Shown: one piece after another, positions 58,324-64,000 of the stretch
Position numbering within the stretch: position 1 is the stretch's first letter
Layout: each line of letters opens with the position of its first letter
Virus record (IMG/VR): IMGVR_UViG_3300031576_000023
Coordinates: 1 to 64,000 of that record
DNA length: 64,000 bases
Origin: a virus
Direction: 5' to 3' (one strand)
Notes under the pieces: model-generated
The model's database searches: none
What the model was told of the DNA's origin: nothing
Seen by the model: only the letters and a program-made list of their open reading frames with translations
Translations under genes and position numbers: made by a program

Positions 58324-58817
58324 CATCCATAAAGAGCCAGGCGGTGCGGCGCAAGTTCGCGGGCGAGTTCTGGCATTGCTGGGCTTGTGGGATATGCATG
58401 TCCATGCGCACGCCGGACATAGACTACCCGCGCTGGCTGGAGACGCACCATATCGTGAAGCGCGGCCGGTCGGACTCGCGCGCCAATCTGTCTCGCCTCT
58501 GCAAATTGTGCCACGACGTGGTGGAGGGCTTGCAGGTGCGACTCGCAAACGGAGAGCGCATGCCGCCGCTGCCGTTGTCAGCCGTGCTCTGGCTGAAGTC
58601 GCGGTGGGACGCCGAGCACTACGACAGGCCGCTGCTGGCAGCCTTGGCTGGCAGGGCTGTTCCGCGCGCGACGCGCCCGAGTGAGTGGTACATGCGCCAG
58701 CTTCGGGACCGGGCGAAATCTGCTTCGACCGGTGGTTGGCGCAGCCGTGAAGTCTTGCTAGACTGCCCTGCGGCGGCAGGCCAATATCACGGAGCGAACA
58801 ATGAGTGCCACGGCTAG
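58317..58817 (+). CDS. HNH endonuclease
   Basis: This 166-residue protein has the HNH fold: CWACG (first cysteine pair), the catalytic HH of LETHHIVKRG (about 41-50), and ANLSRLCKLCHDVVEG with the final His and second cysteine pair. It should nick or cut DNA. It could help packaging, homing or host DNA breakdown. The C-terminal ~80 residues are basic. It overlaps both neighbours. Confidence 0.88.
   Translation: MLTSIKSQAVRRKFAGEFWHCWACGICMSMRTPDIDYPRWLETHHIVKRGRSDSRANLSRLCKLCHDVVEGLQVRLANGERMPPLPLSAVLWLKSRWDAEHYDRPLLAALAGRAVPRATRPSEWYMRQLRDRAKSASTGGWRSREVLLDCPAAAGQYHGANNECHG
58736..58764 (+). promoter_or_regulatory. sigma70-like promoter of the cargo unit
   Basis: TTGGCG (58736-58741) and TAGACT (58759-58764) are 17 bases apart, inside the end of the HNH gene and 36 bases before ATG 58801. 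Together with the terminator at 62457 it would define a separate transcription unit. Confidence 0.55.
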
Positions 58818-59127
58818 CGCGTTTACGTCAATGGAGCAGGCCGCCGCGATCGGCGACCGCCTGCGGCTTATCAAGGGCCTGATCGACTTTCTGCGGTCGC
58901 TTGGCCTCGACAAGGGGGAGCTGCTCGCGATCGTGAAGGACGCCATCGGGCTGTTCACCGACTTCTCGATAGACAAGCTGCTGGCGTTCATTGAACGGCT
59001 GCTGGGGGCCATCGGCCAGCCAGGCACGTCCGCTGTCGGCGCGGTGGACGCAGCCGCGATCGACTGGCAGAAGATTCTTCAGTTCATTTTGATGCTGATC
59101 GAGATGCTCACGAAGTCCCCCGCGTGA
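58801..59127 (+). CDS. hypothetical amphipathic protein
   Basis: This 108-residue helical protein is rich in Leu/Ile (GLIDFLRSLGLDKGELLAIV, ILQFILMLIEMLTKSPA). It has no full membrane helix but a strongly hydrophobic C-terminus that may touch membranes. GGAG precedes the start. It is first in the cargo unit. A holin-like role is possible but not supported by clear topology. Confidence 0.6.
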   Translation: MSATASAFTSMEQAAAIGDRLRLIKGLIDFLRSLGLDKGELLAIVKDAIGLFTDFSIDKLLAFIERLLGAIGQPGTSAVGAVDAAAIDWQKILQFILMLIEMLTKSPA

Positions 59128-59140
59128 CCGGAGCGCAGGC

Positions 59141-60187
59141 ATGCCGCTGCACAGGTTACCTCCATACATCGTGCACTCGATGATCGAGGCGGACGAGCTG
59201 GCCCAGGTGATCGACTGGGGGCTAGCGTTCGGCGGCGTCCCGGATGCCTGGAAGGTGACGCGCGGCGAGGGGATCGTCGTCGGCGTCGTTGACACCGGCT
59301 GCCAGAGCGACCACCCGGACCTTGCCGGCCAGCTCGCCATCCCGCCGGTCGATTTTACTGGCAGCGCAGTTGGCGGAGAAGACCTGAGCGGGCATGGAAC
59401 GCACGTCGCAGGAACCGTGGCTGGCAGCGACAACCAGACTGGCGTTGTGGGCGTCGCACCGGCCTGCAAGCTGGTGATCGCTAAGGGCCTGGGGGACGAC
59501 GGCAGCGGCCTCGGCGAGTGGATCGCGGCGGGGGTGGACCACTGCGTCGCCAACGGCGCGCACATCGTGAGCATGAGTCTCGGCAGTCCGGTGCCAGACC
59601 CCTTCATTCACGCGGCGATCAAGCGCGCCGTGGCGGCCGGCCGAATCGTGATTTGCGCGGCTGGAAATTCTGGCCCTAGCAATCCGACAGATATCGAGTA
59701 CCCAGGTAGGTTTGAGGAGGTCATCGCGATTGCAGCGAGCAACAAAGACGGCAAGATCAGCCGGTTCTCCTCGCGCGGGCCGAGCGTGGCGTTCGCGTTT
59801 CCGGGTGAGAACATCCTGAGTTGCTACCCGACGAACAGGTACGCCAGATTATCGGGTACGAGCATGGCCTGCCCTTTTGCGGCCGGCGCGATCGCCCTGC
59901 TGCTGGCGAAGCACAGGACGCACGGCGGGTCTACCCCGGTGACCACTCGGGAGCACGTGATCGAGCACTATCGCCGGTTCGCCAAGGACGTGGGGGAACC
60001 AGGGCGGGACTTCGAGAGCGGGTGGGGTATCGGCCTGGTCGGGGAAGTGATTGGCGAGCAGGAGCCTCAACCTATCCAGCCGGTACCAGGAGACGCAGCG
60101 AAGGAGTATACCTATCACATCGGGGGAGCGACTTTTGTCGTGCACGTGCCGTCTGTCCTGCTGGACAGGGCGTCAGTTACCTGGTAG
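59141..60187 (+). CDS. subtilisin-like serine protease (S8)
   Basis: This 348-residue protease has the full triad: D51 (VVDTG), H85 (SGHGTHV) and S241 (GTSMACPFAAG), plus oxyanion N176 (AAGNSG). There is no signal peptide and only a short ~30-residue N-terminal extension instead of a pro-domain. It should therefore act inside the cell, or leave by lysis or another route. The C-terminal ~40 residues form a small extra beta segment. Subtilases are unusual in phages. It lies next to other enzyme genes of host type. Confidence 0.93.
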   Translation: MPLHRLPPYIVHSMIEADELAQVIDWGLAFGGVPDAWKVTRGEGIVVGVVDTGCQSDHPDLAGQLAIPPVDFTGSAVGGEDLSGHGTHVAGTVAGSDNQTGVVGVAPACKLVIAKGLGDDGSGLGEWIAAGVDHCVANGAHIVSMSLGSPVPDPFIHAAIKRAVAAGRIVICAAGNSGPSNPTDIEYPGRFEEVIAIAASNKDGKISRFSSRGPSVAFAFPGENILSCYPTNRYARLSGTSMACPFAAGAIALLLAKHRTHGGSTPVTTREHVIEHYRRFAKDVGEPGRDFESGWGIGLVGEVIGEQEPQPIQPVPGDAAKEYTYHIGGATFVVHVPSVLLDRASVTW

Positions 60188-60197
60188 GAGCGCTGGG

Positions 60198-61130
60198 ATG
60201 CTGGTCTTGCTGCTCGCGCTGTGTGCCGACCCGATGATGCCGATACCGTCTGACAACCCGCTGACGCCGGCCAAGGCGGCCCTGGGGCGCAAGCTGTTCT
60301 TCGACGGCCGGCTGTCGGCGGACGGGACGGTAAGCTGCGCCACCTGCCACCAGCCCGCTAGGGGATGGGCTGACGGCCTTCCCGTCTCAAAGGGCTCCCA
60401 GGGGCGCCAGGGAACGCGCAACGCCCCCACGATCGCCAACGCGGCCTGGGAGCGCCTGATGTTCCGGGACGGCAGGGCGGCCCTCCTGGAGGGCCAGGCG
60501 CTGCTCCCGCTGACGAGCGCGTCCGAGATGGGCAATCGGAGTCTGGGCCAGGTAGTCTCCAGGCTGAACGCGACCGGCTACCGCGAGGAGTTCCGGGAGG
60601 CGTTCGGGACCGAGGTCACTGCCGACGGGATCGCCAAGGCGATAGCCTCCTTCGAGCGGACGGTGGTTGCCAGGGACGCCCCGGTAGACGAGTTTCTGGC
60701 CGGGCGGACCTGGGCGCTGACGAGGGCGCAGAAGCACGGCATGCGGGTATTTGAGCGGTCTGGTTGTCGGTCATGCCACGCCGGGCCGGATTTTCGGGAC
60801 GGGCAGTTTCACAACACGGGGACTTCGGTCGGCGAGCGGGACCAGGGCAGGTTTACGATCACCGGCAACCGTACCGACTTCGACGCCTTCAAGACTCCGA
60901 CTTTGCGGGAGGTTGGCAGGACGGCGCCGTACTTTCACTCCGGGCGCGCGGCGACGCTGCGGGACGTCGTGGAGCACTACGACGCGGGAGGCGTAGCAAC
61001 AACAGGGCTTGATCCGAGGGTAAGGCCGCTCGGGCTTCCAGAAAATGACAAGCAGGCGCTGGTAGAGTTTCTGACCGGTGCGTTCCTGTCTGGATCACTG
61101 GTCATAGAGAAGCCGGAGCTACCGCAATGA
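60198..61130 (+). CDS. di-haem cytochrome c peroxidase (MauG/CcpA family)
   Basis: This 310-residue protein starts at ATG 60198; longer open frames overlap the protease. Two haem c sites are clear: CATCH (47-51) and CRSCH (190-194), with family segments ARGWADGLPVSKG, RNAPTIANAAWER and TLREVGRTAPYFHSGRAATL. A very short hydrophobic N-terminus (LVLLLALCADP) may be a minimal signal. It would reduce peroxide or oxidise a partner outside the cytoplasm, using host haem insertion. This is very unusual for a phage. Confidence 0.93.
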   Translation: MLVLLLALCADPMMPIPSDNPLTPAKAALGRKLFFDGRLSADGTVSCATCHQPARGWADGLPVSKGSQGRQGTRNAPTIANAAWERLMFRDGRAALLEGQALLPLTSASEMGNRSLGQVVSRLNATGYREEFREAFGTEVTADGIAKAIASFERTVVARDAPVDEFLAGRTWALTRAQKHGMRVFERSGCRSCHAGPDFRDGQFHNTGTSVGERDQGRFTITGNRTDFDAFKTPTLREVGRTAPYFHSGRAATLRDVVEHYDAGGVATTGLDPRVRPLGLPENDKQALVEFLTGAFLSGSLVIEKPELPQ

Positions 61131-61777
61131 ATGTGATTCTTCTGCTGGTGCTGTCTGCCGCGCCGGTCGCAAAAATTGAAGGCCCGGAGTCTGCAAGGAT
61201 CGGCGACCTGGTTGTGGTGGCGTCAGCCGGGGAGGCGCACTCGTACAAGTGGGCCGTGCTCCCGAAAGGCACGCAGGGCTGGCGCGAAATAGACGGCGGG
61301 CGCCGGCTGGTGTTCAGCAGCCACGAGCCGCGGACTTACACGTTCGTGCTAGCGATCGGATCGTCCGACGGCGCGGTAGACGTGAGCACGCACGAGGTAG
61401 TGCTTGGCGAGGCGCACCTGCCGCTGGTTTCCAGAGCCAAGTCGAGCACGGTACAGGCCATGACACCCCGCCCGCCTTCGTGGACCAGACTCGTGCAGGG
61501 CGCCGGCACGGAGGAGGCTGGCAAGCTGGCCGGTGCTTTTCGGATGGCGGCGAGCATGATCGACACGGAGCACGTCGGGGACGCCGCCGAGTTGTTCGCG
61601 GCGACCGGTGAGCTGTCGCGCGGCGCTGTCGGGGACAGGATCGAGGCGTGGCAGCCTTGGCTGGACGCAGTGGATGAGTGGGTGGAAGGGTTGGAAGAAT
61701 CCGGCGACCTCGATACAATTGCCGAGTATGCTGAACGCTGGCGCGAGCTGGCAAAAACCCTGGGAGCGAAACGATGA
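61127..61777 (+). CDS. secreted protein with PKD-like domain
   Basis: This 216-residue protein has a signal peptide (MNVILLLVLSAAPVA). A beta domain of PKD/Ig type follows (KIEGPESARIGDLVVVAS, then YTFVLAIGSSDG), then a helical C-terminal half ending EYAERWRELAKTLG. The start overlaps the peroxidase stop. The style is common in planctomycete exported proteins. It may be a partner of the peroxidase. Confidence 0.72.
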   Translation: MNVILLLVLSAAPVAKIEGPESARIGDLVVVASAGEAHSYKWAVLPKGTQGWREIDGGRRLVFSSHEPRTYTFVLAIGSSDGAVDVSTHEVVLGEAHLPLVSRAKSSTVQAMTPRPPSWTRLVQGAGTEEAGKLAGAFRMAASMIDTEHVGDAAELFAATGELSRGAVGDRIEAWQPWLDAVDEWVEGLEESGDLDTIAEYAERWRELAKTLGAKR

Positions 61778-61986
61778 ACGCGCTGATTCTCGCGGTTGGG
61801 TTGCTGTCTGGCGGGCAGGTAAGCACGTCTGCCGCCGTTGCGGCACCCTCGACGGCTGAGGTGATCCGGTCGAGCCAGGTTGGCCAGCGCAGGTACGATA
61901 ACTGGCTGAGCGGGCGTAGCCGCGGGTACTATAGCGCGCGGCGCGTCGGGCCGCTGCGGAGACTGCTGTTCGGACGATTGAACTGA
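61774..61986 (+). CDS. small secreted basic protein
   Basis: This 70-residue protein has a signal-like N-terminus (MNALILAVGLLSGGQVSTSA) and a basic C-terminus (RRVGPLRRLLFGRLN). It is coupled to the preceding gene by ATGA. The C-terminus resembles the tail of the next protein. Function is unknown. Confidence 0.6.
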   Translation: MNALILAVGLLSGGQVSTSAAVAAPSTAEVIRSSQVGQRRYDNWLSGRSRGYYSARRVGPLRRLLFGRLN

Positions 61987-62015
61987 AATACAAACACATG
62001 AAGGAGAGCGATCCC

Positions 62016-62426
62016 ATGATGCGAATCATTTTGTTCTTGACTGCCAGCGCGTTCTGCTCTGAGGTCATGGCCGGCAACCGATTTCAGGCTGCTGCATCAA
62101 GCGTTTCCGGCGCCGCGTCTGCAAGCGCCGCGGCGGCACCAGCCGTGGTCATCCACGACGCCAGCGCAGCCGTGGCGGCGGTGCAGCAGGCTGAGGCGCA
62201 GCTAGCCGGCGCGCGTGCTCAACTCGCGGCCGTCCAGTTTGCCGCTGTGCAACAGGCCGCTTCGACGAGTGCGTCGGCCGCTGCGTCGGCGCCCCAGGTA
62301 GCGGTAGCACCGCTGGCCGTGAGAGCGTGCCCAGCTTGCGCCGCGAGCCGTCCCGGTTTGCTTGCGCGGCTTTTCGGCCGACGGACGGTCAGTCGCAGTC
62401 GCGCGGTAGTTGTGCAGTTCCCTTGA
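62016..62426 (+). CDS. secreted Ala-rich protein
   Basis: This 136-residue protein starts at ATG 62016, because AAGGAG lies nine bases upstream. It has a signal peptide (MMRIILFLTASAFCSEVMAG). An alanine-rich, probably helical middle (QQAEAQLAGARAQLAAVQFA) and a CPACAASRPGLLARLFGRR segment follow. The style matches small planctomycete secreted proteins. It closes the cargo unit before the terminator. Confidence 0.65.
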   Translation: MMRIILFLTASAFCSEVMAGNRFQAAASSVSGAASASAAAAPAVVIHDASAAVAAVQQAEAQLAGARAQLAAVQFAAVQQAASTSASAAASAPQVAVAPLAVRACPACAASRPGLLARLFGRRTVSRSRAVVVQFP

Positions 62427-62456
62427 AAGTGTGCGACGCTTCCCGGCGTCCGTGTG

Positions 62457-62491
62457 CCCTGCGCCGGCAGAATAGGTCGGCGCAGGGCGTT
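62457..62491 (+). terminator. intrinsic terminator of the cargo unit
   Basis: CCCTGCGCCG (62457-62466) pairs perfectly over ten bases with CGGCGCAGGG (62478-62487), followed by CGTTTATTTG. It lies 30 bases beyond the last cargo gene and separates it from the ParB-TET pair. Confidence 0.8.
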
Positions 62492-62505
62492 TATTTGCGC
62501 TTGAG

Positions 62506-63156
62506 GTGTCTATGCCAGCCGCTGATATTACTGGACCGCTCAAGATTGTGATGCGGAAGCTTGCCGACTTGCGGCCTGCGGACTACAACCCGCGGCAGTT
62601 GACGGAGAAGCAGTTCGCCGATATTCGCGCTAGCCTGGTGCGGTTTGGGTTCGTTGACCCGCTCGTAGTTAATGTGCACCCGGAGCGAGCCAACGTAATC
62701 ATCGGTGGACACCAGCGCTGGCGCATTGCGGCCGACCTCGGGATCACGGACGTGCCGTGCGTGGAGGTGCGCCTCGAGCCTTCTCTGGAGCGCGAGCTGA
62801 ACGTGCGCTTGAACAAGAACTCAGGAGAGTGGGACTGGGACGCGCTGGCTAATCAGTTTGACTTCGCCGAGTTAATGGACTGGGGGTTCACGGAACGCGA
62901 ACTGGCCGGCTCATTTCCGCTGCCGAATCTTGGAGGTGATCAAGCCGCGCGGGCCGTCGGCAGTGAACTCGGAGAATCGCACGTGCGGATGTTTCAGTTG
63001 TTTTTTGACGTTGCTGGGTATGAGGAGTTTACGCTGCTGGTGGAGCAGTGTTGCCGTGAGCGTGGGCACTCGAACCCGAGTGACGCCGTGTTGGTTTGTT
63101 TGCGAGAGGCGGCTGCTGGTCATGAAATGCCATCTTGTGCAGAAGGCGCTGTCTGA
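62506..63156 (+). CDS. ParB-like protein upstream of the TET/JBP gene
   Basis: This 216-residue protein has a ParB/sulfiredoxin domain: PADYNPRQL (about 24-32), then VIIGGHQRWRIAADLGITDV (about 64-83) with the conserved GGHQR, and ELNVRLNKNSGEWDWDAL. The C-terminal ~80 residues are a separate helical part. Such proteins near DNA modification genes are thought to bind DNA and direct or couple the modification. Its 3' end overlaps the TET/JBP start by 35 bases, which implies co-translation. GAGGTG precedes ATG 62506. Confidence 0.82.
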   Translation: MSMPAADITGPLKIVMRKLADLRPADYNPRQLTEKQFADIRASLVRFGFVDPLVVNVHPERANVIIGGHQRWRIAADLGITDVPCVEVRLEPSLERELNVRLNKNSGEWDWDALANQFDFAELMDWGFTERELAGSFPLPNLGGDQAARAVGSELGESHVRMFQLFFDVAGYEEFTLLVEQCCRERGHSNPSDAVLVCLREAAAGHEMPSCAEGAV

Positions 63157-64000
63157 CAAGGCAGCCAGTGAGCTGGCCGGCACGTTGTTGGGCGCGAGTG
63201 CTTACGATGTGCTGGTGCAAGAGTCCGCCGCGGTCCGGGATGTTGATGGGCAGCTCATGCTCAAATACATCCAGGGGGCCATCACTGAGGACTTGTGCTT
63301 GGCGGCTTATAGTGGTTTGCGCAACGCGGCAGTGCTGACAGAAAACCGAGGCATGGCGGCCGGCGTGATTCCAAGCGCGATAGGCGCGATCGCGGACGTC
63401 GGACGTATTGGCAGCCGCTCTAGGACGCGGTTCCGCGTAGCGAAAAAGGATGGTACTCTTTCCAACACGACCCGTGCGATTGTAGTGCACAGCGGCATCG
63501 TGGGTTATTTTGACAGGTCGGCTCGGGCACCGTATTGCCGTCAGACGGCGTATACGGCACAGCAAGCCGCCAAGTACGAGCGAGCCCTACCGTTCTTCCA
63601 GGCTGCGAGTCGGCTGTTTGCTGAGCATGTACCTGAGCGCTACGCCGTGCAGGCTGAAGTTGTGTCTGTGACGAGTCCCGCATTCGTGATACCGGGGACT
63701 GTGTTTACGACGGTCACGGTGAACCGTAACTGGCAGACGGCGGTGCACAGGGATGCTGGCGATCTCGAAAGCGGTTATGGAGTGATGGCGGTGCTTGATG
63801 TAGGCCAGTACGGAGGCTGCTACTTGTGCTTTCCGCAGTACCGGTTTGCCGTGGACATGAGACGCGGAGGAGTGTGTTTAGCTGACGTGCATCAGTGGCA
63901 TGGCAACACGCCCTTCGTGCGCAAGAGGGGTCGCTACGAACGCTTGTCCCTGGTGCTTTACTACCGGGAGCGCATGATGGAGTGCGGGAGCCCGGCGGAG
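63122..64000 (+). CDS. TET/JBP-type 2-oxoglutarate/Fe(II) DNA dioxygenase (runs off the window)
   Basis: There are at least 293 residues; the frame is open to the window edge. The C-terminal half has the TET/JBP double-stranded beta helix: VNRNWQTAVHRDAGD with iron ligands H209 and D211, then VLDVGQYGGCYLCFPQY, the distal histidine in VHQWHGNTPF (H257, perhaps H260), and an arginine in RLSLVLYYRE for 2-oxoglutarate. The enzyme should oxidise the methyl group of 5-methylcytosine or thymine in DNA, giving the hydroxymethyl base. The methyltransferase at 106 would supply 5-methylcytosine. The N-terminal ~130 residues are a separate helical part. It overlaps the ParB-like gene. Confidence 0.9.
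   Translation, partial: MKCHLVQKALSDKAASELAGTLLGASAYDVLVQESAAVRDVDGQLMLKYIQGAITEDLCLAAYSGLRNAAVLTENRGMAAGVIPSAIGAIADVGRIGSRSRTRFRVAKKDGTLSNTTRAIVVHSGIVGYFDRSARAPYCRQTAYTAQQAAKYERALPFFQAASRLFAEHVPERYAVQAEVVSVTSPAFVIPGTVFTTVTVNRNWQTAVHRDAGDLESGYGVMAVLDVGQYGGCYLCFPQYRFAVDMRRGGVCLADVHQWHGNTPFVRKRGRYERLSLVLYYRERMMECGSPAE

Noticed and set aside
63185-63193. Near copy of the promoter motif (reverse GCCCAACAA)
   Set aside because: It lies inside the TET/JBP coding region, has the wrong ninth base and no GGTARAAT at the right distance.

Overview
The window carries most of a tailed double-stranded DNA phage or prophage genome of siphovirus type. It has a terminase pair, portal, Mu F-like head protein, prohead protease, HK97-fold capsid, head-tail joining genes, tail tube, a tail-chaperone frameshift pair, a 925-residue tape measure and tip proteins. 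GC content is high. A planctomycete (Gemmata-like) host is likely: the sulfatase at 2488 begins with a planctomycete-style N-terminal motif (ESRDLL), and 61127-62426 encodes small secreted proteins of planctomycete style. No integrase was found, so lifestyle is undecided. The last gene runs off the right edge and a gene end enters at the left edge, so the window is part of a longer molecule.

Layout. 106-2480: cytosine-5 DNA methyltransferase and small regulators. 2488-7454: sulfatase and virion decoration proteins. 7503-21831: packaging and head genes, including a portal with a nuclease-like tail, a head protein fused to a kinase-like and an ADP-ribosyltransferase domain, and a prohead protease fused to an AAA+ ATPase. 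21859-22416: a reverse-strand membrane-anchored nuclease with its own promoter, typical of a moron. 22469-24035: a glycosyltransferase and small genes. 24037-25135: an inverted-repeat-bounded element without transposase, followed by a structured non-coding stretch. 25563-38154: a glycosyltransferase, connectors and the tail. 38165-39397: a TnpB-only IS605-type element. 39404-46545: a glycan cluster (glycosyltransferases, two methyltransferases, an acetyltransferase, GDP-mannose dehydratase and an aminotransferase) that could make and transfer GDP-perosamine. 46549-50244: reverse-strand early genes (RusA, zinc/HTH regulator, RecD-like helicase). 50245-51029: a divergent control region. 51030-58817: forward early genes (two ParB-like proteins, SF2 helicase, Cas4-like nuclease, possible RDF, HNH). 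58801-62426: a cargo unit with its own promoter and terminator (subtilase, di-haem cytochrome c peroxidase, secreted proteins). 62506-64000: a ParB-like gene overlapping a TET/JBP-type dioxygenase.

How it may work together. The methyltransferase (5-methylcytosine) and the TET/JBP enzyme (oxidation of the methyl group) are the two core enzymes of a phage DNA hypermodification pathway. The glycosyltransferases and GDP-sugar genes could add sugar to the resulting hydroxymethylcytosine, or could decorate the virion or host surface instead. Five early promoters share an apparently phage-specific bipartite motif, GCCCAACAG, 13-14 bases, then GGTARAAT. This implies a dedicated sigma factor or activator. 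Several start codons sit only 6-10 bases after a -10 box, which suggests leaderless mRNAs.
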